Source: Anomaloglossus baeobatrachus (lineage: Eukaryota; Chordata; Amphibia; Anura; Aromobatidae). From it: 64,000 nt of DNA. The translations under genes were made by a program, and so were the position numbers. The stretch lies in assembly GCF_048569485.1 (NCBI RefSeq), contig NC_134358.1:224010986-224074985 (forward strand), read 5' to 3'. The notes beneath the pieces were generated by a model. It ran no database searches. It was not told where the DNA came from and worked only from the letters and a program-made list of their open reading frames with translations. Shown piece after piece: positions 1 to 10,475 of the stretch; the first letter of the stretch is position 1, and the number at the start of each line of letters is the position of its first letter.

Positions 1-119
1 TCTCTATGGTGAGGCTATTATGTTAGATGATATTTATCATGTTGCTTCTCAAAACTGCTTTTCCAGGTTTGTCAGTCACGTGCACAGTCAACTCTTTGTG
101 ATAATAAGTTAGTAGTTGA

Positions 120-942
120 TGCTGAAACTGCGGTATATACATCACATAGGAAATGCTGGGACTGCTGTTTATACATCACAGGAGACATGGGGGCTGCAGT
201 ATATACATCACAGGAGATACTGGGGCTGTTGTACCTACATCATATAGAAGATGCTGGAACCGTTTACATATCACATAGGAGATGCTGAGAATGCGGCATA
301 TATATGACATAGGAGGCGCTGGGACTGCAGTATATACATCACATAGGAGACACTAGGACTGCTGTAGACAACACATAGGAGACTCTGTGACTGCTGTATA
401 TACATCACATAGGAGATGCTTGAACTGCGGTATCTACATCACAAAGTAGACCCTGGGACTATGGTATATACATCACATAGTATATGCTGGGACTGCAGTA
501 TATACATCTCACTGGAAAACGCAGGGACTGCTGTATATACAGTATATCACATAAAAGATGCTGGGACTACTATATATATATCACATAGGAAACACTGGGA
601 CTGCAGTATATACATGACAGGAGACATGGGGCGGCAGTATATAAATCACTGGAGAAGTTTGGACCATATACATCACAGGAGGGACTGGAACATATACATC
701 ACAGGAAATGCTAGGAGCATATACATCACAGAAGGGACTGGGGCAAAAATGCTTAGGAGGGGCTGAGGCATATATATCACAGGAGATGATGGGGCATATA
801 CATCACTGGGGAAGGTTTGGAGGAATATACATTCCTGGGTTGGGGGCATAGACAAGACTGGAGAGGCTGAGGTGCACAAAAATCACAGGAGATGATGGGG
901 GCTATACATCACAAGAGATGCTGGGGCATATACATATACCAT
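120..942. repeat. Minisatellite, unit about 35-40 bp
   Basis: A degenerate tandem repeat built on TATATACATCACATAGGAGA followed by TGCTGGGACTGCAG runs about 20 times. Units vary in length and lose parts toward the right end. Short open frames inside it are by-products of the period. The right edge runs into a decayed Tc1-like transposon. The 119 bases to its left show no recognisable feature. Confidence 0.85.
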
Positions 943-1080
943 GTATTTAATTCAATAGAAAAAGAGAACCCTTGTTTGCAAATACAGAGGTTAGACGTTT
1001 CCTCGTTTCCTATAGTTCTTTACCAAGTTCACACTGCAGCAGGGATTTTGGCCCCCTCCTCCATTCAGATCTTCTGCAAG

Positions 1081-2217
1081 TGTGCTGCCCCGTGCTCGGT
1101 AGCAGCCGAGCCACTTGGATCCGGACCTTCAGTGGGTGGCTCGAGGGTCTCTGGACCCGGGAATCCAAGGTCACTCCAATTTAAAAGGGGTTGGCTGTTT
1201 TTGGGGACGTAGGTGTACGGCCGGAGCCGTATTTGAGTTTGTGACGCCACCCACGGGTTGTGGTGAAGGTGGACTCCACCGCTGCAGTTATGGGGCACCC
1301 GGGGGAGATGTTGCACAGCAAGTTGTTAACCCCTCCATGGGTAGGTATGGTGGCCCCGAGACCCGTTGGGGAGAGTTGGGCGGTGCAGGGAGATGGGTGG
1401 CCGGAGGGCACTAATGTAGTCACGATTAGTAACACACACAAGTCTCTGGTAAACCAAGGTGATAGTGGTCGGTGCCCGCAGCCGGCTGCAGTCTGGTCCC
1501 CCACTCGGTTGGTGGTCTCTGCCTTTCTCCTGCACCGATTATGTGATGGTGGACTACCTGCGCCTGCAACATCAGGAGTCCGCTCCCCGGGTTGTGGTTG
1601 CTTAAGGAGCCCTTTTCCTGCAGACGCTGGCCCGTGGGATCTCTCTGCCGTGGCGATGGCTTTCTATCCCCCTCGTTGGGCTGTTGTCTTCAGTCGGGAC
1701 TTGGGGTGGGACAGAACCTATAGTCCTGGCCGCAATCAGTTAATTAGCTAGCCCCCAGTAGCTTCTGGACCTAGCTTCAGGGTCTGAGTACCGACCTTTG
1801 TGCTCCGGTTTCCGAGTCGGTTCCCCAGGTCGGTACCGGCAGGCCACTACCCTGTCCCGGTTCACCACGGTTCCACTGAGTCGTCTTTACGGCTACTGCA
1901 GACTGAGGCCTCCGTATGCCTCTTAGCCAAAGGTGCCCGGGCTTCAACCCTGGCACCTGTCAGTTAATTGCAGACCTGACACACAGGCCTGCTTCCACTT
2001 TACTTCACCTCCTAAACTCATCTGACTACTTTTCCTGCCCCAGGCCATCCGAACTCCTCAGTGGGCATGTCCAAACGCCTGGCTCCGCCCCCTGGTTTGT
2101 CCATCAAGCACTGAGGGGGCGACTAGGGTTTAAATGTTTGGCTGCTGTCACCTTGTTAGGGGACTGGTGTAGTGCGGGGCCCTATCTGTGACTACCTGGC
2201 CCGGCAAGGGCATCACA
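1081..2217 (-). mobile_element. Solo LTR, copy C of the LTR family
   Basis: The stretch begins TGTGCTGCCCC and ends GGGCATCACA, and is flanked on both sides by the 4-bp duplication CAAG (1077-1080 and 2218-2221). Its body resembles the LTRs at 4138-5299 and 7407-8574, for example GTGACGCCACCCACGG and a shared GCAGCCGGCTG block. No internal region is present, so it is a solo LTR left by LTR-LTR recombination. It interrupts the Tc1-like element. Orientation is inferred from the copy with a reading frame. It is a fossil, more diverged from the other copies than they are from each other. Confidence 0.85.
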
Positions 2218-2355
2218 CAAGTCTTCCAGGTTTCGGACAACCACTGGGCAACATTGAGTTTCAGCTTCATCCAAAGATTTTCTATTGGGTTCAGGTCTGA
2301 AGACTGGTAGGCCACTTCAGGACCTTGAAATGCTTTTTACGGTGCCACTCCTTAA

Positions 2356-2687
2356 AGGGGTTGTCCGACATAAACTCAAAAATTTTTGGTAAGCTAATCT
2401 GTGCTGTATTGTCATATATAACACCCCTACATTGATATTTTTTGTTTTCTAACTTTTGTTCCTCTTGAATTCACCCTTTAGTCTCTGCAGCGCTCTGTTT
2501 ACATTTAGCTCTAGCAAACTGACCACTTCCTGTGCAAAACCTCAGTCAGAGCTGGCACCGCCCAGTCTCACTGTCCAGCCCCTCACCAGTGTCCAGCCTC
2601 GCCCCCTGCACACCCATTCCCTGTCAGTATTCTTCCCCAGCACCTGACCTGTTATCAATTCAGCATTGCAAATAACAGTCGCACATC
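2356..2687. other. Left arm of the TTAA element, no gene
   Basis: This is the unique left arm of the host element between its end and the minisatellite. It is pyrimidine-rich and shows no coding potential or known motif beyond the terminal repeat. Confidence 0.5.
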
Positions 2688-3535
2688 GGACTCTGCACCG
2701 CACCCGTACACCGGACTCTGCACCGCACCCGCACACCGGACTCTGCACCGCACCCGCACACCGGACTCTGCACCGCACCCGCACACCGAACTCTGCACCG
2801 CACCTGTACACCGGACTCTGCACCGCACCCGCACACCGGACTCTGCACCGCACCCGCACACCGGACTCTGCACCGCACCCGCAAACCGGACTCTGCACCG
2901 CACACGCACACCGGACTCTGCACCGCACATGCACACCGGACTCTGCACCGCACCCGCACACCGGACTCTGCACCGCACCCGCACACCGGACTCTGCACCG
3001 CACACGCACACCGGACTCTGCACGGCACACGCACACCGGACTCTGCACGGCACACGCACACCGGACTCTGCACCGCACAAGCACACCGGACTCTGCACCG
3101 CACACGCACACCGGACTCTGCACCGCACATGCACATCGGACTCTGCACCGCACACGCACATCGGACTCTGCACCGCACACGCACATCGGACTCTATACCA
3201 CAAACGTACATCGGACTCTGCACCGCACACGCACATCGGACTCTGCACCGCACACATATGGCTCTGCACCGCACACGCACACATATGGCTCTGCACCTCA
3301 AACGCACACATATGGCTCTGCACCGCACACATATGGCTCTGCACCGCACACGCGCACATATGGCTCTACACCACACACGCGCACATATGGCTCTGCACTG
3401 CACACACGCACATATGGCTCTGCACCGCACACGCGCACATATGGCTCTGCACCGCACACGCGCACATATGGCTCTGCACCGCACACACGCACATCGGGCT
3501 CTGCACCGCACACATGCACATACACACACAGTGCT
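2688..3535. repeat. Minisatellite, 25-bp units passing into 27-bp units
   Basis: The first part (to about 3250) repeats a 25-bp unit, CCGGACTCTGCACCGCACCC plus GCACA, with few changes. The second part repeats a 27-bp unit in which CCGGA is replaced by ACATATGGC. There are roughly 33 units in all. Because 25 is not a multiple of three and the unit lacks stops on both strands, several frames stay open for 200-330 codons; these are not genes. Confidence 0.95.
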
Positions 3536-4133
3536 CTGTACCGACCCCCTACCCCCATAGGGAACACTTGTAGGGAATACATACTCACCCGACCTCAGTC
3601 CCCGCCGCTCCTGCACGTTTGTCCGCTGTCTGGTCTGGACATATCAGCACAGTAGTGACGTTACCGCTGTCCTGATCTGTCAGACACAGACAGCGGGACC
3701 AGTGATGAGCAGCAGCGCTGAGCTCCCTCTCATCAGCGCTTTCAAATGTACCGGCATCTGTGATCTTTGAACCCGGTATATTTGAATGTGCGATCCTGAG
3801 CAGGGGGCCCGGTGCTGGTGGTGACACCACGGCAGCCACCGCCAGGCCCCTCCCCCAGGTCACGGACCCCACAGCAGTGCAGGGGGAGGTTGCGGGGAGA
3901 GTAAGGGGTGCGGGGGAATGTGTGGGAGGGTGCGGGAAGGGTGCGGGGCTCATCGCACTGTACCCGCCCAGGAGGGCGGCAACATGCTGTTCCAGATTTG
4001 CATGCCAACATAGTCCTGCCCATGTTGACATGAAATGACCGGAAGCAGCAAAATTGCGGCAGGAGCGGTCACATGACCACTCTGAGCCGTGGGAGAGGGG
4101 CTGACAGCAGGGCAGGTAAGTGCTCTCTATCTA
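3536..4133. other. Unique part of the TTAA element between minisatellite and LTR element
   Basis: This stretch is GC-rich in its second half and has no convincing frame or RNA gene. It belongs to the TTAA-flanked element. Its last four bases, CTTA (4134-4137), are the left target duplication of the LTR element. Confidence 0.5.
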
Positions 4134-4137
4134 CTTA

Positions 4138-5299
4138 TGTCACGGGCAGGGAGGGAGCCGTTGCTGCTGCGCTCTCGCTGGCGCTCGGGTCCGGCGCTGC
4201 TGCTGCTCGGTGGCTCGAGCGGTGGGCCGGATCCGGGGACTCGAGCGGCGCTCCTCGCCCGTGAGTGAAAGGGGTGGTTTGGTTTGGGGATTTGGTCCGT
4301 GACACCACCCACGGTTTGTGGTGAAGGTGGACACCACCACTGCTGGTGACGGGGATCCCGGGAGCGTTGTTAGGGAGCAGCTGAGATGTTTTCCCCCTCC
4401 GTGGGTAGGGGGTTGGTGGTCCCGGTGCCTGGTTGAGGTGACGGGGAGGCAGGGTTGGCAAGGTGCAGGGTCGCTTGGCTGCGCAGCGCGGTGCCGGACG
4501 GCACGGTAGTACTCACTCAGCCACAAATGGATGCAAGTCTCTGGTAAAAGAAACAGATGGATGGACGGGTCCCGCAGCCGGCTGCTGTGGCTTCTCCCGG
4601 ATGGTTGGTGGTGGCTGCCTTTCCTGCACCTTTTGTGTGTGTTCGGTCCCGATGGCTTCCCACCAGTAACCCGCTCCCCAGCGTGGATATGTGCCGGAGG
4701 AGCCCTTTTGCCCGCAGGCTCTGGCCCTGGGAACTCTAGCTGTGGCGGTAGCTGTATTTCCCTTGTGCCAGTTGGACGGTTGCCTTCAATCGGGTCTTGG
4801 CTGTTTGGAAACCCCTGGGGTTCCGGTCACTAACGGATTTGACCTGTTGAACGGCGACTCCAAGCCTGGTCGGGGTCCACAGGCCCTGCCGGTTTGTGCT
4901 GGCTTCACTTCGCTCCCCGGTTCGGTACCGGCGGGCCACCACCCATCCCCGTTCCTACGGTTCCGCGTTGATCTGCCTCTCCTGCAGACGGCCACCACCG
5001 TCTGCCAACCTTGCTCTCAGTGCCCGGGCCACGTACCTGGACACAGTCAGTTTGCTCCTCTGCTACCACTTCCCTAACTGCACTCGAGCTCTGTCCAAGC
5101 TGAACTAACTTCCTTTTCCGCCTCCAGGACTGTGAACTCCTCAGTGGGTGGGGCCAACTGCCTGGATCCACCCCACCTGGTGTGGACATCAGCCCCTGGA
5201 GGGAGGCAACAAGGATTTGTGTCTGACTGATGTGCCTATCTGGGGTGGGGATGTTGTGTTGCAGTACCTGTGGCGACCTGGCTAGTCCAGGGCGCCATA
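4138..5299 (-). repeat. Downstream (3') LTR of copy A
   Basis: This LTR matches 7407-8574 along its whole length. Shared blocks include GTTTGTGGTGAAGGTGG near its left edge and CTAGTCCAGGGC near its right edge. The polypurine tract lies immediately to its right on the plus map. Confidence 0.85.
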
Positions 5300-5977
5300 T
5301 TCCCCCTTGGTTAAATGCAGACCGTCCGCGGGCTGCCCGTCCATCACCGGTTTTATTTTTAACTGAAAAAGATAAATAACATTTAAACATTCAACAAAGC
5401 ATTTTTATGGATCTTCCCTTAACGGGAGGCATGGTACTTTAACGTTACAATACATTTTTATTAATAACGGTCGGCTTCCACTCTCTCACCCAAACAACCT
5501 GGCCCTGATGCTGCCCCTAAGAAGTGGGCAGCACCCCTTGACCCCAGTCCAGATCCAGGCTGCCCGAGCGGGAACGGGTACGATGTTTTGCACCCTACGG
5601 TCACTTCAGGGGACCCCACGTCCAGGGGGACCCCTGACCCCCGGAGGATGGCCACCAGTCCAGGTGGTGGCCGGGCCCCAGCCTACTCTGCTGCGGGCCC
5701 TTCCTCCAATCTGCCTCTCCGGAGGCGGCAATGGAAAATTGCCAACATATTTACATTTCCACTAATTTGTGGGTGCCCTGCTAGTTCTCAGGCATGTCCA
5801 TAAGTAGTTTCTTATGCACGGTAACAAAGGGTCCCTACGGGGACAACTTGCCGGCAACGGCCGGGTCAATCACAATCGACAATCAGGTGACATCTTCAGT
5901 TGATATCTTTCCATTTAACAGGTAACGGTACTGGTGGTCCCAACGGGGACAATGGTGCAACGGACGGACTGCTGACT
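5300..5977 (-). other. Internal region of copy A, downstream of the frame
   Basis: This is the untranslated internal sequence between the end of the cold-shock frame and the polypurine tract. It has no frame of note. A close relative of this stretch lies in copy B around 14570-15130. Confidence 0.6.
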
Positions 5978-7102
5978 TTACTTTAGATCTACACCGCAGG
6001 CTGGAGAAGGGGACTGGGCCAGCTCTTGGGCCTCCTGGCCTCCTCTCAACTTGGCATCCAGGGCAAACCAGCCCCTCTCTCCACAGTGCCGCGTATACAT
6101 TACAAGGTCGACTGGGATCAAGTTACGGCCCAGGTGGCCCTCTGGCAGATGGGCATTAACGTCCCGGCGGGCCACAAACACCTCGGCCTCCAGGCCTGGC
6201 TCGAAAATAAATCCATATCCCCGATGGATATCAAACCTTCTTACTTGCCCGTCGTGGACTGGGCCCCGTACCCGGAAGGTGGCTCTGCGGAAGCTCTCCT
6301 TTTCTTGTATGGTGCGGGCTATCAGCTCTGCCTTCCACTTCTCCCTCTCTGCAATCTCTCGGCCCAGCGGGGTCGGTTCCCTGTCCCAGTAAGGGGCAGC
6401 TGCTTGCCCCTGCGCACGGGTCAGGCCCCGTGGAATTTCCACTACACTGGCCACTACTAGCGCCCTCGGTGGAAGATCCCGCGGTGACATGGCCTGGGGT
6501 GCTGCCTTGCAGCAACGACCCGGCGCAGCCTCAGCTGAGGCGTGGGGGATGGCTACAGGGGTCCTTTCCCGCTTGACCTCTGCCTCCTCCTGCACGGAAC
6601 GGATCACCAGAGCCGGAACGGGACTAGGCAAGGTCACTTCTGGTGCCACTGGTACGTCTTCGCCGACAGGTAATGCCTTCGGAAGCTTCCAGGGAAGCAG
6701 CTCGGGGCGGCTACGGGCTTCAGCTGCAGGCTGGTCCGCTTGGGCGGACAGGCAGGGTTCCGCTACCGGTTGCGGGGGTAGTGGGCCTAGTGGCGGGGCA
6801 GCAGCAGCCAACACGGGTAGTGGGGGAGGCAGCAGGGCGAGCGGGTGCAGACCGGGCCCCTCAGCCGCAATGACCGATCCGGTAGGAATACAGGGGCGTG
6901 GGTCGCTTACCCGCTCTTCCAATTCTTCCTCCACCTCGCGTCTCCGTATGGCCGCCACCACGTCCGCCATGTCGGCCTCCCACTCCTCCAGGAGGAGCTG
7001 CATTTGGACCTGCAGGCGGCTGCTCAGCTGAGCGGTCCTGATCTCCACCCACGCCGCAGTACCAGGCGCGGGGATTGCGGTGTTACTGGACGGACGGTGC
7101 AT
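5978..7102 (-). CDS. LTR-element protein with C-terminal cold-shock domain
   Basis: This 374-codon frame is the only long frame in the internal region of copy A. It starts at an ATG with A at -3 and ends at TAA. Residues about 15-65 form a charged, probably helical segment (EEWEADMADVVAAIRRREVE). Residues about 70-250 are proline- and alanine-rich and probably disordered. Residues about 283-352 align by eye with the cold-shock fold: GQVRRFDIHRGYGFI matches the beta1-beta2 block with an RNP1-like RGYGFIF (294-300), and VFVARRDV (308-315) matches the RNP2 block, followed by plausible beta4 and beta5 strands. The usual tryptophan before the first phenylalanine is replaced by arginine. The cold-shock family binds single-stranded RNA or DNA; a packaging or chaperone role here is only inference. 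A related frame remnant is in copy B. Confidence 0.7.
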   Translation of the reverse strand: MHRPSSNTAIPAPGTAAWVEIRTAQLSSRLQVQMQLLLEEWEADMADVVAAIRRREVEEELEERVSDPRPCIPTGSVIAAEGPGLHPLALLPPPLPVLAAAAPPLGPLPPQPVAEPCLSAQADQPAAEARSRPELLPWKLPKALPVGEDVPVAPEVTLPSPVPALVIRSVQEEAEVKRERTPVAIPHASAEAAPGRCCKAAPQAMSPRDLPPRALVVASVVEIPRGLTRAQGQAAAPYWDREPTPLGREIAEREKWKAELIARTIQEKESFRRATFRVRGPVHDGQVRRFDIHRGYGFIFEPGLEAEVFVARRDVNAHLPEGHLGRNLIPVDLVMYTRHCGERGWFALDAKLRGGQEAQELAQSPSPACGVDLK

Positions 7103-7406
7103 ACTGGAAGCGGTATCTTCCAGGAACCAAATATGGCCCCAGAGTCCTGGCGTCCCTGCTTTTATAGCCGTGGTTTACATGCGGCCGGACGCCATCCGTC
7201 CCCCCTTGGTCTTTTCTCAGCACCTCCTCTTCAGGGGCGGGGCTTCGGCTTTCGCGCCTCCACTGCTAGAGAAGACGCTCGAGCGGGAAAATCTTTGTGC
7301 CCAAGATGGCGGATTCTGAAATTTTTCGGCCGGACACCGCCAGCGGGACACAAGGCGCACTTCTACCAGCCAGTAGAACGGTAAGATCCTGTTCGTGACG
7401 CCAAGT
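7103..7406 (-). promoter_or_regulatory. Internal leader of copy A with PBS and TATA-like box
   Basis: On the minus strand this leader runs from the primer-binding-site-like sequence beside the upstream LTR to the ATG of the cold-shock frame. A TATAAAA at 7166-7160 lies about 60 nt before the ATG. Copy B has TATAGAA at the corresponding place. Whether the box is used is unknown; it may be chance, since the LTR should already supply a promoter. Confidence 0.4.
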
Positions 7407-8574
7407 TGTCGCGGGCGGGGAGGGAGCCGTCACTGCTGCGCTCTCGCTGGTGCTCTGGTCCGGCGCTGCTGCTGCTGCTGCTCGGTGGCTTGAGCGGTGG
7501 GCCGGATCCGGGGACTCGAGCGGCGCTCCTCGCCCGTGAGTGAAAGGGGTGGTTTTGTTTGGGATTTGATCCGTGATGCCACCCACGGTTTGTGGTGAAG
7601 GTGGGCACCACCACTGCTGGTGATGGGGATCCCGGGAGCGTTGTTAGGGAGCAGCTGAGATGTTTTCCCCCTGCGTGGGTAGGGGGTTGGTGGTCCCGGT
7701 GCCCGGTTGAGGTGACGGGGAGGCAGGGTTGGCAAGGTGCAGGGTCGCTTGGCTGCGCAGCGTGGTGCCGGACGGCACGGTAGTACTCACTCAGCCGCAA
7801 ATGGATGCAAGTCTCTGGTAAAAGAAACGGCTGGATGGACGGGTCCCGCAGCCGGCTGCTGTGGCTTCTCCCGGATGGTTGGTGGTGGCTGCCTTTCCCT
7901 GCACCTTTTGTGTGTGTTCGGTCCCGATGGCTTCCCACCGGTAACCCGCTCCCCAGCGTGGATATGTGCCGGATGAGCCCTTTTGCCCGAAGGCTCTGGC
8001 CCTGGGAACTCCAGCTGTGGCAGTAGCTATATTTCCCTTGTGCTGGTTGGACGGTTGCCTTCAATCGGGTCTTGGCTGTTTGGAAACCCCTGGGGTTCCG
8101 GTCACTAACGGATTTGACCTGTTTAACGGCGACTCCAAGCCTGGTCGGGGTCCGCAGGCCCTGCTGGTTTGTACTGGCTTCACTTCGCTCCCCGGTTCGG
8201 TACCGGCGGGCCACCACCCATCCCCGGTCCTACGGTTCCGCGTTGATCTGCCTCTCCTGCAGACGGCCACCACCGTCTGCCAACCTTGCTCTCGGTGCCC
8301 CGGCCATGTACCTGGACACAGTCAGTTTGCTCCTCTGCTACCACTTCCCTAACTGCACTCGAGCTCTCCCCGAGCTGAACTAACTTCCTTTCCCGCCTCC
8401 AGGACTGTGAACTCCTCAGTGGGTGGGGCCAACCACCTGGCTCCACCCCACCTGGTGTGGACATCCGCCCCTGGAGGGAGGCAACAAGGATTTGTGTCTG
8501 ACTGATGTGCCTATCTGGGGTGGGGGTGTTGTGTTGTAGTACCTGTGGCGACCTGGCTAGTCCAGGGCACCACA
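7407..8574 (-). repeat. Upstream (5') LTR of copy A
   Basis: This LTR begins TGTGGTGCCC on the minus strand and ends in CGCGACA next to the primer binding site. It pairs with 4138-5299. The target duplication CTTA follows at 8575-8578. Confidence 0.85.
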
Positions 8575-9824
8575 CTTACCTGCCCCAATGTAGCCCAATA
8601 GGGTAATAAAAAAAAAAAGTCAAAAGAAGCCGGATAACCCCTTTAATTGTCTTGTGTATGTTTCGGGTCATTGTCATACTGGAAGACCCAGCCACGACCC
8701 ATCTTCAATGCTTTTACTGAGGAAAGGAGTTTGTTGGCCAATATCTAGCGATACATGATGCCGTCTATCCTTCCTTCTAAACAGTGCAATCATCCTGTCA
8801 ATTTTGCAGAAAAGCACCCCAAAGTATGATGTCCTACCCTCATGCTTCATGGTTGGGATGGTGTTCTTGTGGTTGTACTCATCCTTCTTTTTCCTTCAAA
8901 TACAGCGAGTGGAGTCGATACCAAAAAGTTTTATTTTGGTCTCATATGACCACATGACCTTATCCAATGCCTCCTCTGGATCATCCAAATAGTTTTAGGC
9001 AACCTTCAAACAGACCTTGACATGTGCTGGCATGAGCAGGGGGACCTTGCCCTGCATGATTTTAATCCATGGCAGCATAGTGTGTTACCAACTGTGATCT
9101 TTGAGACTGTAGTCCCTGATCTATTCAGGTCATTGACCAAGTCCCCCGTGTAGTTTTGGGCTCATTCCTGACCTTTCTCAAAATCATTCATACCCCACAA
9201 AGTGAGCTCTTGCATGTAGCTCCACACCAAGTAAGACTGAGAGTCATCTTTTGTTTCTTTCATTTTCTAATAATTGTGTCAACAGTTGTTGCCTTCTCAC
9301 CAAGGTGCTTGCCTATTGTCCTGTAGCCCATCCCAGCTTGTGCAGGTCTATAATTTTGTCCCTGGTGTCCTAAGACAGCTCATTGGTCTTGGCCATGGTG
9401 GAGAAGTTGCAGTGTGATTGATTGAGTGTGGGGACAGGTGTCTTTTATACAGGTAATGGGTTCAAGTAGGTTCAATTAATACATGTAATGAGTGCAGAGT
9501 AGGAGTGCTTCTTAAAGAAAAAGCAACAGGTCTGTGAGAGCCAGAATTCTTGCTGGTTGGTAGGTGATCAAATACTTATTTCATACAATAAAATGCAAAT
9601 TAATTATTTAAAAATCATTCAATGGGATTTTCTTGATTTTTTTAGGGGTGCTTCTGTCTATCACAGTTGAAGTGTACCTACAATAAAAGTTACAGACTTC
9701 TCCATTCTTTGTAGGTGGGAAAACATTCAAATTTGGCAGTGCATCAAATCTATATATATAATTGTAGTATTCTGTCTGTCTGTCTGTCTTGCTCCAAAAT
9801 GATGTCATTACAGTGACAACCGTT

Positions 9825-10475
9825 GCATTGGCCACTCGGCTCGGCCCGGCCACGCTCCCCGCACACTTTGCATGTTCGACCACGCCCCCTGCACACTTTG
9901 CCCGCTTGGCTCGGCCCAGCCACGCCCCCCGCACACTTTGCCCACTCGGCCACGCCCCCCGCACACTTTGCCCACTCGGCCACGCCCCCCGCACACGTTG
10001 CCCACTCAGCCCGGCCATGCCTCCCGCACGCTTTGCTCGCTCGGCCACGCCCCCGCACACTTTACCCGCTCGGCCACGCCCCCCACACACTTTGCCTTCT
10101 CGGCGCGGCCCGGCCATGCCCCCCACACACTTTGCCCGCTCGGCTTGGCCTGGCCACGCCTCCCGCACTCTTTGCTCACTCAGTCACGCCCCCCGCACAC
10201 TTTGCCCGCTCGGCCATGCCCCCGCACACTTTGCCCGCTCGGCCACGCCCCCCACACACTTTTGCCCGCTCGGCCACACCCCCGCACACTTTGCCCGCTC
10301 GGCCCGGCCCCCTGCACACTTTGCCTGCTCGGTCATGCCCCCGCAAACTTTGCCCGCTCGGCCACGCCCCCCACACAGCTTGCCCGCTCGGTCACGCCCC
10401 CGCACACTTTGCCCGCTGGGCCACGCCCTCCACACACTTTGCCCACTCGCCCACTCCCCCCAACCCATTGGGCAC
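9825..10475. repeat. Minisatellite inside Helitron copy 1, about 30-bp unit
   Basis: The unit is close to CCGCACACTTTGCCCGCTCG plus GCCACGCCCC and is repeated about 22 times. It is GC-rich and differs completely from the repeats carried by the other two Helitron copies. Frames of 240-358 codons across it are artefacts. Confidence 0.9.

Larger units (their letters stand above)
4138..8574 (-). mobile_element. Complete non-autonomous LTR retroelement, copy A
   Basis: Two long, closely similar LTRs (4138-5299, about 1162 bp, and 7407-8574, about 1168 bp) enclose a 2.1-kb internal region. The 4-bp duplication CTTA flanks the whole (4134-4137 and 8575-8578). On the minus strand the upstream LTR is followed by ACT and a primer-binding-site-like TGGCGTCACGAACAGGATC. 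The downstream LTR is preceded by a polypurine tract, AAGGGGGAA. Both signals and the internal frame give the minus orientation. There is no reverse transcriptase, integrase or protease, so mobility would have needed another element's enzymes. The copy looks whole. LTR differences are scattered and look like a few percent by eye, so it is moderately young. It sits inside a TTAA-flanked element. Confidence 0.85.
2356..8642. mobile_element. TTAA-flanked (piggyBac-like) non-autonomous element with nested insertions
   Basis: The element lies between TTAA copies at 2352-2355 and 8643-8646, with short imperfect inverted ends AGGGGTTGTCCGAC on the left and the complement AGGGGTTATCCGGC on the right. 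Removing it rejoins the Tc1-like sequence across a single TTAA. It contains a long minisatellite and a complete LTR element at 4138-8574, leaving about 1.8 kb of its own sequence with no transposase. The TTAA target and end motif match abundant frog piggyBac-like elements; the family name is inferred. Confidence 0.75.
945..9748 (-). mobile_element. Old Tc1-like DNA transposon, split into three pieces
   Basis: Pieces at about 945-1080, 2218-2355 and 8643-9748 read in order as one Tc1/mariner-type transposon with its transposase on the minus strand. They carry typical family blocks, such as CTGCAGCAGGGATTTTGGCC on the left, TTTTCTATTGGGTTCAGGTC in the middle, and the promoter-side end with GGTGATCAAATACTTATTTC. 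The gaps are filled by a solo LTR and a TTAA-flanked element, and a Helitron has entered near the right end. The transposase frame is destroyed by many changes, so the copy is dead and old. The left terminal inverted repeat is lost into the minisatellite. Identification rests on recall of this very common fish and frog Tc1 family. Confidence 0.85.

Noticed and set aside
2688-3535. Regularly spaced repeats resembling a CRISPR array
   Set aside because: Units are contiguous, with no spacers, and the context is a vertebrate transposon; it is a minisatellite.
2542-3655. Cysteine-, arginine- or threonine-rich frames of 214-329 codons on both strands
   Set aside because: They are readings of a 25/27-bp tandem repeat that lacks stop codons. 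Frames overlap on both strands and codon content follows the period.
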